In this document: positions 17,945 through 26,124 of the stretch, in pieces
Position numbering within the stretch: position 1 is the first letter of the stretch
How the letters are laid out: every line of letters starts with the position of its first letter
Assembly: GCF_000739915.1 (NCBI RefSeq)
Contig: NZ_BBJT01000003.1
Span: 372,001-436,000, forward strand
DNA from: Paenibacillus chitinolyticus NBRC 15660
GTDB lineage: Bacteria > Bacillota > Bacilli > Paenibacillales > NBRC-103111
Reading direction: 5' to 3'
Length of the DNA: 64,000 bases
Notes under the pieces: model-generated
Database searches by the model: none
What the model was told of the DNA's origin: nothing
The model's input: only the letters and a program-made list of their open reading frames with translations
Position numbers and translations under genes: made by a program

Positions 17945-18472
17945 TTATAGCAAATTTTTGAAATCGTCCGCGGATATGCCCTCTTCCACCGCAAACTCGA
18001 AATCGTCCACATCGTAAATCTGTACCGGAATTTCCGCCTGAATGATTTTTTCCACCAGTTCGACCTGATCGGTCAGCATAGGCACTTTTTCGTGCAAGGC
18101 GGTCAAAATCAGTTCGGTTTCCACCGGATCGAACGATTCCCCGTAATGAGCGTTGTCCACGGAATTCACAACCGTGAAGGATACCATATCGTTCACGAGG
18201 ATCGGCGGGCTTTTACGCCAAGGTACAGTCAAGGCCCGTTCGATTTTTTTCTTGTTCAGCGGATCCTCGAAAAAAGTGATCAGCTCTCCGATCATCTCTT
18301 TAACATGCGCGTCCTCCTGCGGTTCGGGCATAACCGGCTCCGGGCTGTCCTTCAACTCGTACAACTCGGCAACGGTGGAGTACGGCAGAATATATTCTAC
18401 CGGACGCCCGGGCACCAGCAGTTGTCCATATATGGCAACCAGGACGGACTCGATAATAAAGCGTCGGCCCAT
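17945..18472 (-). CDS. Conserved hypothetical protein
   Basis: A 175-residue acidic, soluble protein that I do not assign to a function. It begins GRRFIIESVLVAIYGQLLVP and continues with AELYELKDSPEPVM, a central FFEDPLNKKKIERALTVPW, and a C-terminus DVDDFEFAVEEGISADDFKNLL. No cysteine, TM helix or known motif is visible. The ATG at 18470-18472 is preceded by GGGGGAAG. It has its own terminator and lies alone between pdxK and an aldo/keto reductase, all leftward. Confidence 0.75.
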   Translation of the reverse strand: MGRRFIIESVLVAIYGQLLVPGRPVEYILPYSTVAELYELKDSPEPVMPEPQEDAHVKEMIGELITFFEDPLNKKKIERALTVPWRKSPPILVNDMVSFTVVNSVDNAHYGESFDPVETELILTALHEKVPMLTDQVELVEKIIQAEIPVQIYDVDDFEFAVEEGISADDFKNLL

Positions 18473-18604
18473 CGTTTCTTCCCCCTTTGTAAATCGGCAC
18501 AGCCAAAATAGTCAACTACCATCATAACACTTCCTGTAGGGTCCTTCCAGCATTATGGGAATATTTTGTCCGGCCGGGGGTGATGGCAAGGAGCTGCTCT
18601 CTCT

Positions 18605-19591
18605 TCAGGCAAGCACGGATTCGATCAAGGCCAGCTCTTCCTCGGAAAAGTCGAGATTGGCGACAACGGCCGCGTTCTCTTCGATCTGGCCGGGCCGGCT
18701 TGCGCCGATCAGCGCCGAGGTCAGGCGTCCCTCTCTCAGCACCCAGGCAAGCGCCATCTGGGCCAGAGTCTGCTTGCGGTCGCCGGCGAGCTCGTTCAGC
18801 CTGCGGATTTGTTCCAGCTTCTCGTCCGTCACGTCTTTTTCTTGAAGAAAGACCGACGGTTTGGCCGCGCGTGAATCCGCCGGGATTCCGCCCAAGTATT
18901 TGGTCGTGAGCAGCCCCTGCGCCAGTGGGCAGTAAGCAATACTGCCGACGCCATTGTCCCGCAGCACGTCCTGCAGGCCGTTTTCGATCCACCGGTTGAA
19001 CATGGAATACGACGGTTGATGGATGAGCAGAGGCGTCCCCAGCTCTTTCAGAATGCGGATCGCATCGGCCGTCTGTTCCGCCGTATAATTGGACACGCCG
19101 ACATAGAGCGCTTTGCCTTGTCTGACCATCGAATCCAGCGCCATCATCGTTTCTTCGAGCGGCGTTTCGGGATCGAAGCGGTGGGAATAAAAAATATCCA
19201 CATAATCGACCCCCATCCGCTTCAGGCTCTGATCCAGACTGGCCGTCAGATTTTTGCGCGACCCCCATTCTCCGTAAGGGCCTTCCCACATAAGATAACC
19301 GGCTTTCGAAGAAATGATGAGTTCGTCCCGGTAAGGCGCAAGGTCCGTTTTCAGAATCCGGCCGAGATTCTCTTCCGCCGAACCCGGGGGAGGCCCGTAA
19401 TTGTTCGCGAGATCGAAATGGGTAATTCCCAGATCAAACGCTTTTCTGATCATCGCACGGCCGTTCTCATAGGAATCCGATCCGCCGAAATTGTGCCAAA
19501 GGCCCAGCGAAATAACCGGCAGCTTCAAGCCGGAGCGGCCTGCCCGATTGTAAACCATCGAAGCGTAGCGATCTTTATCCGCCAAGTAATG
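18605..19591 (-). CDS. Aldo/keto reductase (YghZ/GAP-reductase-like, Kv-beta group)
   Basis: An NADPH-dependent aldehyde reductase of about 328 residues with the (beta/alpha)8 fold. The catalytic tetrad is visible as Asp and Tyr in DLANNYGPPPGSAEENLG, Lys in SSKAGY and His in YSHRFD. The cofactor loop is ALIGASRPGQIEEN near the C-terminus. The N-terminal MHYLADKDRYASMVYNRAGRSGLKLP matches the YghZ group, which reduces L-glyceraldehyde 3-phosphate and methylglyoxal. Start ATG at 19589-19591 with GGAGG 11 bases upstream; a GTG five codons earlier overlaps that site. A strong hairpin (19639-19670) lies in its leader. Confidence 0.9.
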   Translation of the reverse strand, partial: HYLADKDRYASMVYNRAGRSGLKLPVISLGLWHNFGGSDSYENGRAMIRKAFDLGITHFDLANNYGPPPGSAEENLGRILKTDLAPYRDELIISSKAGYLMWEGPYGEWGSRKNLTASLDQSLKRMGVDYVDIFYSHRFDPETPLEETMMALDSMVRQGKALYVGVSNYTAEQTADAIRILKELGTPLLIHQPSYSMFNRWIENGLQDVLRDNGVGSIAYCPLAQGLLTTKYLGGIPADSRAAKPSVFLQEKDVTDEKLEQIRRLNELAGDRKQTLAQMALAWVLREGRLTSALIGASRPGQIEENAAVVANLDFSEEELALIESVLA

Positions 19592-19638
19592 CATGAATAT
19601 TAGCACCTCCGAAGATTGCGTGATAGAAACGCCTCAGG

Positions 19639-19670
19639 TACTGCGGAACTTTTTGCAAAGCTCCGCAGTA
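19639..19670. repeat. Perfect-armed hairpin in the aldo/keto reductase leader
   Basis: TACTGCGGA/TCCGCAGTA arms (9 bp), one mismatch, then CTTT/AAAG around a TTGC loop. It ends about 45 bases upstream of the reductase start. No T tract follows, so it is not an obvious terminator. It may be an operator or an mRNA-stability element. Confidence 0.5.
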
Positions 19671-19872
19671 AGTCGGTACATTCAAACATACGCATAAACA
19701 TTTACGTTAAAAGTGTTCCCCCTTACCCCACCCCAATGAAACGCATTGCATGAAGAAAGCTTGTGCTCCCCCTGTCTCATGTTGTTCCCTCCTTGGGCAA
19801 AGGCTCTGTACATTGAAATTCGCCCGCAAGCTTCATTTACCTGCCGAAGCGCTACATATAAATCAGGTTAGA
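19671..19872. other. Intergenic region, nothing recognised
   Basis: About 200 AT-leaning bases upstream of the leftward reductase. No coding frame with a binding site, RNA gene or clear promoter was seen. Confidence 0.4.
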
Positions 19873-19924
19873 ATTTAAAAAAAGAAGCTGTCCCTTCATC
19901 ACTTTCGTGACTTCGGGGCAGCCT
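19873..19924 (-). terminator. Intrinsic terminator after the YjgB-like lipoprotein gene
   Basis: Minus strand GCTGCCCCGAAGTCAC, GAAA loop, GTGATGAAGGGACAGC, then TTCTTTTTTT. A 16-bp stem with few mismatches. Confidence 0.85.
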
Positions 19925-19932
19925 CCTGACTT

Positions 19933-20598
19933 TTATCCGGCCATCAGATTTTTGGCATCTTGGGGACTGTAAACCGAGATGTGATCCACCTTGCCGGTCG
20001 ATTTAGGGATAACGAATTTCAACTGATACTGGCTTCCGGCTCCGTACGTATAAATCGTGTCGTCGCCGTTGACCGTTACTTCCGCAGGCTCGCCGAGCGT
20101 CTGTTTGATATCCGCCAGAGCAAGCTGCTGTAGCGCTTTGTCATAGGAACGGACATCGAAGATCAGCATCCCTTTGTTAAAGCCGAAGGTCACTCCGCGC
20201 TTCGAATAGGTCGCATACTGGCCTTTTCCCGCGCCTTCCTGCTTGTCGGGCTTGCCCCATTTCTTCTCTACGTCGTCAAAAAGTCCCGTGTGGGCGGCAT
20301 ATTCCACGCCCGCAATCTGACCTTTGCGCGCCAGCTCCATGATTCCTTTAACTTGCGCGGCTTTATCGGAACCGGTCGAGCCTCCTTCACCCGGCTTGGC
20401 CGTTGGAACCGGGGCCCCGCTCGGTTCCGGGCTTCCGCTCGGACTTGCAGACGGGGTCGGTGCGGCGGATACGGTCGGCGCGGCCGTGGGACTGGGCGCG
20501 GGTTGCGACTCCGAGCCACACGCCGACAGGGCAAGCGGCAGGGACATAACGGCTGCCATCATCAGCATACGGCTTTTGTGCGTTAAGTTTGAGTTCAT
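19933..20598 (-). CDS. DUF4309 (YjgB-like) lipoprotein
   Basis: A 221-residue exported lipoprotein. The signal peptide ends in LALSAC, then a Pro/Ser/Ala-rich linker of about 50 residues (PSPTAAPTVSAAPTPSASPS), then a globular domain of about 140 residues with FDDVEKKWGKPD, YATYSKRGVTFGFNKG and QTLGEPAEVTVNGDD. These are features of the DUF4309/YjgB family, whose function is unknown. The start ATG at 20596-20598 has GAGGAGTG 9 bases upstream; the longer frame starts at a GTG within that site. Confidence 0.8.
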   Translation of the reverse strand: MNSNLTHKSRMLMMAAVMSLPLALSACGSESQPAPSPTAAPTVSAAPTPSASPSGSPEPSGAPVPTAKPGEGGSTGSDKAAQVKGIMELARKGQIAGVEYAAHTGLFDDVEKKWGKPDKQEGAGKGQYATYSKRGVTFGFNKGMLIFDVRSYDKALQQLALADIKQTLGEPAEVTVNGDDTIYTYGAGSQYQLKFVIPKSTGKVDHISVYSPQDAKNLMAG

Positions 20599-20778
20599 GG
20601 CTTCAATCACTCCTCGGATCGTTTCAGGGAGTTGCGCTCCCCTTTCTTTTCCGGGCTGCGGTCGGCGGATCGAACATGTACCGGGTCCGGTTTATGGCTT
20701 GCCGGGCCGGTTCCGGCTTCGGATCAGTTCGGCGTCCGGTTCGGCCGATTCCGCTAACTACCGGTTCTCCCTGCCGAT

Positions 20779-20807
20779 TTGATCTCGGACGGGAGCTTGA
20801 CTATACT
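20779..20807 (+). promoter_or_regulatory. Promoter of the VOC-family gene
   Basis: TTGATC (20779-20784), 17 bases, TATACT (20802-20807). About 55 bases before the ATG at 20863. Confidence 0.65.
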
Positions 20808-20862
20808 ATAGGCTGGATACACCATCCAGATCCTATGTCGAGTATACTCCAGGAGGACAACC

Positions 20863-21225
20863 ATGATCAAACAAGCGGGCACGATTGCGGTTTATGTGGA
20901 TGACCAGCAGGCATCCCTCAAATTTTGGACGGAACGGGCCGGGTTCGCCGAAGTGGCCAACCATCCGATGGGTCCGGATGCGGCTTGGATAGAAGTGGCG
21001 CCGCCCGGCGCCCAGACACGCCTCGTGCTTTATCCTAAGGCCATCATGCCGGGGTGGGAAGAGCAGAAAGCCGCCGTCGTTTTCGAATGCGACGATATTC
21101 AGGAAACCTACAAGACGTTGTCCGCCAAAGGCGTCCGTTTTCTGGAAGCGCCGAACCAGATGCCATGGGGAACCTACGCGCGTTTCGAAGATATCGACGG
21201 GAACGAATTTTTGCTGAAACAATAG
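20863..21225 (+). CDS. VOC (glyoxalase/bleomycin-resistance) family protein
   Basis: A 120-residue single-domain vicinal-oxygen-chelate protein with the beta-alpha-beta-beta-beta pattern: TIAVYVDDQQASLKFWTERAGF, then AAWIEVAPPGAQTRLVLYP, FECDDIQETYKTLSAKGV, and ending TYARFEDIDGNEFLLKQ. The terminal Glu/Asp of FEDIDGNEF is the usual metal-binding position. The family includes glyoxalases, dioxygenases and resistance proteins; the substrate is unknown. AGGAGG precedes the ATG by 6 bases, with a promoter and terminator of its own. Confidence 0.85.
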   Translation: MIKQAGTIAVYVDDQQASLKFWTERAGFAEVANHPMGPDAAWIEVAPPGAQTRLVLYPKAIMPGWEEQKAAVVFECDDIQETYKTLSAKGVRFLEAPNQMPWGTYARFEDIDGNEFLLKQ

Positions 21226-21264
21226 AATTTCAGGAGAATCCGGCTGAACCATCCGGCCGCACAA

Positions 21265-21300
21265 AAACACCCGCCTTTACGGACGGGTGTTTTTTATTTT
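21265..21300 (+). terminator. Intrinsic terminator after the VOC gene
   Basis: AAACACCCG, loop, CGGGTGTTT continuing into TTTTATTTT. It marks the left border of the AT-rich island. Confidence 0.85.
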
Positions 21301-21362
21301 TGTCAAAACCAAAAGGATACTTCAATAACAATAATAATAAAATGCAATACAATATAAAATTA

Positions 21363-21391
21363 TTGTAAAACGATAAATCATTTGCTAAAAT
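21363..21391 (+). promoter_or_regulatory. Promoter of the DUF2975/YozG island
   Basis: TTGTAA (21363-21368), 17 bases, TAAAAT (21386-21391). About 32 bases before the ATG at 21423. Confidence 0.6.
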
Positions 21392-21422
21392 CATGTTGTC
21401 ATAAATAAGTGAGGTGTTTTAA

Positions 21423-21896
21423 ATGAATGTTAAACGAGGTTCGACCCATTTCTTAAAGGTAATTATTTTTCTGGCTGGAATTGCAGTGCTTGCTTTGTGT
21501 ATCTATTGGTTGCCTGAAGCAACGAGGAGAGATGCCCTAGCAAATCCAGATTACCATTACCAGGTTTACCCCTTTTTAGTATGCGCGTATGGAATCTGTA
21601 TTACGTTTTCTGTTGCAATGTATCATGTTTTTAAGCTATTAACTTATAGCGAAAGGAACAATGCTTTCTCCGAGTTATCCCTCAAATCTTTGAAGGTTAT
21701 AAAGAGATGTGCCTTTACTGTCATTTTCTTCATTTTGTTAGTGCTAGTAAACTTAATGGTGCTTGCTAAAACCACAGGAGATGACGCAGCGGGTCCGATA
21801 TCGCTAAGTCTAATGGGTATTTTTGCAACAAGTATTGTTGCAGTCATTTTAGAAGTTCTTCAAAAACCAATAAAAAATCTCCTGGATAAAAAATAA
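21423..21896 (+). CDS. DUF2975 membrane protein (YoaS-like), first copy
   Basis: A 157-residue protein with four TM helices: LKVIIFLAGIAVLALCIYWLP, YPFLVCAYGICITFSVAMYHVF, CAFTVIFFILLVLVNLMVLA and ISLSLMGIFATSIVAVILEVL. A conserved amphipathic stretch NNAFSELSLKSLKVIKRC sits between helices 2 and 3. This layout is typical of DUF2975 proteins, which are found next to small HTH regulators, as in B. subtilis yoaS-yozG. Function unknown. Strikingly AT-rich compared with both flanks. AGTGAGGTG precedes the ATG. A paralogue follows 16 bases later. Confidence 0.8.
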   Translation: MNVKRGSTHFLKVIIFLAGIAVLALCIYWLPEATRRDALANPDYHYQVYPFLVCAYGICITFSVAMYHVFKLLTYSERNNAFSELSLKSLKVIKRCAFTVIFFILLVLVNLMVLAKTTGDDAAGPISLSLMGIFATSIVAVILEVLQKPIKNLLDKK

Positions 21897-21912
21897 AAAA
21901 GAGGTGTTATAA

Positions 21913-22392
21913 ATGAAAAAAGCATCCACATTGTTTTTAAAATTAGCGGTTATTCTTATGGGGATTCCAGTTCTTGCTATGTGTATATATTTAGTGCCTA
22001 ATGTAGCGAATTTTGCATCCGAATTATACCCAACTATCGCTTCAATGAAATATCTCGTTTTCATCCTTATGTATGGAGCGGCTATCCCTTTCTATTTTGC
22101 TCTCTATCAAGCTTTCAATCTTTTGCGTTATATGGATAAAAGCAAATCATTTTCGCAATTATCAGTACATGCATTAAAGAATATAAAACATTGTGCGATT
22201 ACCATCAGCAGTTTATATGTATTAGGCATGCCACTCATTCATTTTATAGCAAAGAAAGTTGACCCTCCTATTGGATTATTGGGACTCATCATCATTTTTT
22301 CTTCGTTGGTTATCGCCTTTTTTGCTGCTGTCCTACAACGGCTTTTGCAAGAAGCGATTAACATAAAATCAGAAAATGATTTGACGGTCTGA
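21913..22392 (+). CDS. DUF2975 membrane protein, second copy
   Basis: A 159-residue paralogue of the preceding gene with the same four-helix plan. It starts LFLKLAVILMGIPVLAMCIY, has YFALYQAFNLLRYMDKSKSFSQLSVHALKNIKHC in the middle, and ends with LGLIIIFSSLVIAFFAAVLQRLLQEA. The similar spacing of FSxLSxxxLKxIKxC in both proteins shows tandem duplication. AGAGGTG precedes the ATG. The regulator starts 9 bases after its stop. Whether the two form a heteromer is unknown. Confidence 0.8.
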   Translation: MKKASTLFLKLAVILMGIPVLAMCIYLVPNVANFASELYPTIASMKYLVFILMYGAAIPFYFALYQAFNLLRYMDKSKSFSQLSVHALKNIKHCAITISSLYVLGMPLIHFIAKKVDPPIGLLGLIIIFSSLVIAFFAAVLQRLLQEAINIKSENDLTV

Positions 22393-22401
22393 GGTGAGGA
22401 T

Positions 22402-22620
22402 ATGGCAATTATTATTCATATTGATGTGATGTTAGCAAAACGGAAAATGAGCGTAACGGAGCTTTCGGAGAGGGTTGGAATTACTATGGCAAATCTTTCC
22501 ATTCTGAAAAATGGGAAAGCAAAAGCGGTTCGTTTTTCAACATTAGAAGCGATATGTAAGACTTTGGATTGTCAGCCAGGTGATATTTTGGAGTACAAAA
22601 GCGACGAAGACACTCAATAA
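22402..22620 (+). CDS. YozG-like HTH (Xre/Cro-C1) regulator
   Basis: A 72-residue DNA-binding protein that is almost only a helix-turn-helix: IDVMLAKRKMSVTELSERVG, then ITMANLSILKNGKAKAVRFS, then LEAICKTLDCQPGDILEY. This is the YozG type that accompanies DUF2975 genes. AGGTGAGG precedes the ATG at 22402, spaced 5 bases. Likely autoregulates the three-gene unit; the operator was not identified. A terminator follows directly. Confidence 0.88.
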   Translation: MAIIIHIDVMLAKRKMSVTELSERVGITMANLSILKNGKAKAVRFSTLEAICKTLDCQPGDILEYKSDEDTQ

Positions 22621-22666
22621 AAACAGACAACTAATTAATTTAATTAACGGGTAAGATAGCTTAATA

Positions 22667-22699
22667 AACCGCCCTTTACGGGGCGGTTATATTTTAGTT
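22667..22699. terminator. Terminator at the right border of the AT-rich island
   Basis: AACCGCCC, TTTACG loop, GGGCGGTT then ATATTTTAG. It separates the rightward YozG-like gene from the leftward gene ending at 22737. Confidence 0.8.
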
Positions 22700-22736
22700 T
22701 GAAAAACAACATTGAGAATTAACATAGCCTTATTTT

Positions 22737-23969
22737 TTATAAAACGGACCACGATTTGCCGCCGTCTTTGGTCTGTACAAGAACGGACCTCTTCTGATCC
22801 TTCGTTTCGAGAAGAATCCAGCCGACATTTTCCGAAACAAATTGGAGCTGCGTCAATTGAGGATATTTGCTCCATGTTCTGGACAAAATTTTGTCCTCGT
22901 TCAGCGGTGCCCACGTTTTACCTTTGTCGGACGTATGGTAGACGATATTTTTATCCAGGTACCACCCGTCGGTCTCGCTCAGGAAAAAAGGCAGCGTGAA
23001 GGCGTTGGACTCTTTGTCGGTTCCGACTTTGAAAGGCGCGTAACTCCAGTTGACGCCCCCGTCGTCTGTGAACAAGCCGTGGAACTGATCCGCCTCGCTG
23101 CTCGGGCAGCTGAACGGAATCCAGCCTTTGCTGCGGTCCGATCCGAAGAATACCGGTTGGAGCACGTCCACAACCTCGCAAGCTTCGCTGCTCCGGGCCG
23201 CGGCGATCACCTTACTTTCCTTCCAGGTCCGCCCGCCGTCCTCGCTCCGGTACATTTTGGGCTGTCCTTTCACTTCCATGGAGAGCCAGCCTGTCCGCAG
23301 ATTCTGAAAAGTCAGCCCGGTAATGGTCCCTTCCTGGGGAAGCTGGGCATCGGCGGCCCGCTGCCAGGTCGATCCTCCGTTGGAGGTGGAATACAGGATG
23401 CGGCCGGAGTCCGCCTTGGACGGGTCCGTGATGCTGAGCATCCAGCCGTTCTGCGGCGTCTGAAAATCCAGCACGACGGGATTCATCTGTTCAGGCAGAT
23501 CCACGGCTTTCCAGCTTCCTCCCCCGTTCTCCGTCTGCCAGATCGTGGACTGCTTACCCTCCAGGTCGCTGCGGACGATCCATCCTCTCTGCTTGTCGAG
23601 GAAGGATATCGCTTGCCCGTAGCCCGGCGAAAATTTAAAATTACCGGCTGACGGCGGAGATACGTTCTGCCAAGTCTGCCCGCCGTCCAGCGTCCGGTAC
23701 ATGCGCAAAGACTGATTCGTCACGCCCCAGGCGTAACCCGTCCTTTCGTCGATCAGATGAAAATCGAGCAGCCTCGTCTGGATCTGAAACTCGGAAGGCG
23801 TATCCTTCTTGGTATCCGCTCCCGGTTTTGCCGTCGGCTGCGGTTCCGGAGTCACCGTAGGTTCCGGCGCCTGCGGCGCTTTGGCCTCGTTGGAGCCGGT
23901 ACTCAGGCAGCCGCTTAACATGCCTGCAAGCAGCAGGCCTATCAGGAGCAGGGTGCTTCTGCGAATCAT
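22737..23969 (-). CDS. BNR/Ycf48-like beta-propeller lipoprotein
   Basis: A 410-residue exported lipoprotein. The signal peptide ends LAGMLSGC, followed by a Pro/Thr/Glu linker to about residue 58. At least four propeller repeats with the Asp-box-like GGxxW follow: DGGQTWQNV, NGGGSWKAV, NGGSTWQRA, DGGRTWKES, DGGVNWSYA, KGKTWAPL and DGGKSWSVL at the end. Partner phrases such as RTGYAWG, QRGWIV, QNGWML and TGWLS mark each blade. Such proteins are usually secreted sensors, binding modules or glycan-related; the substrate is unknown. The catalytic residues of sialidases are not evident. AAGGAGG precedes the ATG at 23967-23969. Confidence 0.85.
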   Translation of the reverse strand: MIRRSTLLLIGLLLAGMLSGCLSTGSNEAKAPQAPEPTVTPEPQPTAKPGADTKKDTPSEFQIQTRLLDFHLIDERTGYAWGVTNQSLRMYRTLDGGQTWQNVSPPSAGNFKFSPGYGQAISFLDKQRGWIVRSDLEGKQSTIWQTENGGGSWKAVDLPEQMNPVVLDFQTPQNGWMLSITDPSKADSGRILYSTSNGGSTWQRAADAQLPQEGTITGLTFQNLRTGWLSMEVKGQPKMYRSEDGGRTWKESKVIAAARSSEACEVVDVLQPVFFGSDRSKGWIPFSCPSSEADQFHGLFTDDGGVNWSYAPFKVGTDKESNAFTLPFFLSETDGWYLDKNIVYHTSDKGKTWAPLNEDKILSRTWSKYPQLTQLQFVSENVGWILLETKDQKRSVLVQTKDGGKSWSVL

Positions 23970-24325
23970 GCTGATACCTCCTTACCGATCAAATACAACC
24001 CTTTGTATCACTCACTTGGTGGGCCTGTTGGTCGGCCTCTTTGTATGCCGTTTTGCCGGCAATCGGCGCATTTTTTAATGGATAACATCCCTCTATAAAA
24101 TTTCGCGGGGTTAAATACCTCACTCTATTGTAAAGAATTTTTCGCTTTCATTCCACCCCTCGGCGAATAAGGTGCCTGAACAGCGCGCCTTTTTCCTCTC
24201 TACGAAAGTTGTCCGGTACCAACATAGTGGACCCGGCCCATGTTTTCAGCCAGGGGTAAACACTGTTTCTCTAGACCCACACGGGTATCGTCCGGTACGA
24301 TAGAAGTCCAGAACTAAGCAGGGCA
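23970..24325. other. Divergent intergenic region without a supported gene
   Basis: About 355 bases between the leftward propeller lipoprotein and the rightward CDF gene. TTTACAAT on the minus strand near 24128-24135 could be a -10 for the lipoprotein, but its -35 is poor. Two short similar stretches, TGTCCGGTACCAAC and CGTCCGGTACGATA, occur at about 24209 and 24289; their meaning is unclear. Confidence 0.35.
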
Positions 24326-24340
24326 ATGGAGGCAGCGCAA

Positions 24341-25210
24341 GTGGAAGCATACAACGACTTAAAACAAGGCGAACGGGGTGCCTGGACATCCATTGTCGCC
24401 TATATCGCACTGACCGTGCTTAAACTCGGTATCGGATACCGGGCCGGTTCGGAAGCGCTCACTGCCGACGGCCTCAACAATGCCACGGATCTGATCGCTT
24501 CCGTGGCGGTCCTCATCGGGCTGCGGATCTCCCGCAAACCGCCTGACAGCGATCATCCTTACGGCCACTTCCGCGCCGAAACCATCGCGGCGCTTATCGC
24601 TTCCTTTATCATGTTTGCCGTCGGCATTCAGGTATTTATCCAAGCGATAAGCTCTTTCACGGGACCGAAGCTGGAAGCCCCCGGCATGCTTGCCGCTTGG
24701 GTCGCTTTGCTGTGCGCGGCGATTATGTACGGAGTGTACATCTACAATATCCGGCTTGCCCGCAAGATCAACAACAAGGCGCTGCTGGCCGCCGCTTACG
24801 ACAACCGTTCGGACGCTTTCGTCAGCCTGGCCGCATTCGCGGGCATTATCGGCGCGAGGCTCGGGCTTCCCTGGCTCGATCCCGTCGCGGCCGTTCTCGT
24901 ATCCTTGCTGATCTGCAAGACGGCCTGGGGCATTTTCATCGATGCCGCCCACGCCTTAACGGACGGCTTCGACGACAAGAAGCTGGCGCTCTATAAACAG
25001 ACGATTGCCGGCACACCCGGTGTGGAAGCCATCGAAGACGTCAGAGCCCGCGTTCACGGCAATCAGGTGCTTCTCGATGTCGTGATCGTCGTGGATCACC
25101 AGTTGACCGTCGCCCAGAGCCACGATATCGCGGAGGACGTGGAGCAGCGGATGCTCCGCAAGCACAAGGTCGGTCATGTGCATGTGCACGTCGAGCCGAC
25201 CCCGATGTAA
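24341..25210 (+). CDS. Cation diffusion facilitator (CDF) metal exporter
   Basis: A 289-residue membrane transporter that exports Zn, Mn, Fe or Co by proton antiport. TM2 holds the metal-site residues in LTADGLNNATDLIAS and the following loop PPDSDHPYGHFRAETIAAL. TM5 holds YDNRSDAFVSLAAFAGIIG. The C-terminal cytoplasmic domain ends in a histidine-rich HKVGHVHVHVEP. The TM2 metal residues read D-x-x-x-D and TM5 D-x-x-x-D; the metal cannot be told from this alone. GTG at 24341 is preferred because GGAGG ends 8 bases before it; the ATG at 24326 overlaps that site. Confidence 0.9.
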   Translation: MEAYNDLKQGERGAWTSIVAYIALTVLKLGIGYRAGSEALTADGLNNATDLIASVAVLIGLRISRKPPDSDHPYGHFRAETIAALIASFIMFAVGIQVFIQAISSFTGPKLEAPGMLAAWVALLCAAIMYGVYIYNIRLARKINNKALLAAAYDNRSDAFVSLAAFAGIIGARLGLPWLDPVAAVLVSLLICKTAWGIFIDAAHALTDGFDDKKLALYKQTIAGTPGVEAIEDVRARVHGNQVLLDVVIVVDHQLTVAQSHDIAEDVEQRMLRKHKVGHVHVHVEPTPM

Positions 25211-25292
25211 ACCGGGACGATTATCTCTTGAACTTCACGCTGCGTCATGTGTTATTCTCCATGCATAGCCATGAAGCAGAGGTGATATTCGG

Positions 25293-25943
25293 TTGTTAGA
25301 TTTTATTTTGCAGTATAAGTGGGCGTTCTTTATCGGGGGAGAAGCGGTTTTCTGGGGCAGCATCGTGTGCTTTCTCCTGCTTCGCTACGTCTGGAACTAC
25401 CGGAAACTGAGCAAGGTGTTTATCCTGTTGTTCCTGCTGAGCGATTTGTGGATGGCGACCATCGGCTACCTGGATTACAGACGGACCGGACAATTCGAGA
25501 CCTTTCAGCTGGTGATCCTGATCTTTCTCGCTTACGCGCTGTTCTTCGGACGGGGCGATCTGCGCAAGCTGGATGCCTTTATCGCCGGAAAGACGGCCAA
25601 ATGGCGGGGCATACCGGAAAACGAACTTCCTCCCCCGGAGCTTAAATTAACGGGAGCCGCACATACACGCCGCGAGCTGAGAAATTTCTCCGTTCATTTC
25701 ATTCTCTATGCCGCCGTTACGGCCGTCCTGATCGTGACGTACGGAATTTTGCCTGCGGGATCACTCCCTCCCGAACCTTCGGGTCCGCCGGCACTCCGCC
25801 TGGTCTTGGCAGGCATCGTGAACCACGAGACTGCGGCCTCCGTTTTGAAAGTATGGAGTCTCATTCTGGCCGTTGACGCCGCCATTACGTTGTCGTATGT
25901 CATTTTTCCCAAAAAGCCGAAAAAGACCGCGACTCCGGGATAG
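25293..25943 (+). CDS. Membrane protein, unknown function
   Basis: Not recognised. A 216-residue protein with two N-terminal TM blocks (WAFFIGGEAVFWGSIVCFLL, VFILLFLLSDLWMATIGYL, FQLVILIFLAYALFFGRG), a soluble loop of about 50 residues with ENELPPPELKLTG, and two more TM segments (FILYAAVTAVLIVTYGI and VWSLILAVDAAITLSYVIF). It ends in a lysine-rich tail. Five or six helices overall. TTG at 25293 is preceded by AGAGGTGAT; no ATG exists upstream of the first helix. It lies 82 bases after the CDF gene on the same strand and shares its terminator. Confidence 0.75.
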   Translation: MLDFILQYKWAFFIGGEAVFWGSIVCFLLLRYVWNYRKLSKVFILLFLLSDLWMATIGYLDYRRTGQFETFQLVILIFLAYALFFGRGDLRKLDAFIAGKTAKWRGIPENELPPPELKLTGAAHTRRELRNFSVHFILYAAVTAVLIVTYGILPAGSLPPEPSGPPALRLVLAGIVNHETAASVLKVWSLILAVDAAITLSYVIFPKKPKKTATPG

Positions 25944-26007
25944 CTTGTTTCCGCGATGTGGCCGTTATAAAGGCCAGGGCGCATGTCCGGCCGCTTGAAA
26001 ACAGCTC

Positions 26008-26045
26008 AAAAAGCCCTGGATTAAGCAGGGCTTTTGTCTTTTTTT
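26008..26045 (+). terminator. Intrinsic terminator after the 25293-25943 gene
   Basis: AAAAGCCCTG, 7-base loop, CAGGGCTTTTGTCTTTTTTT. Confidence 0.85.
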
Positions 26046-26124
26046 GCAGAACCGCTGCCGCAGGGCGCCGCACCTATCCTCAAATTCGGCCGGGCCCGCA
26101 GGTGTGCAGAATGACGCGTGAACA

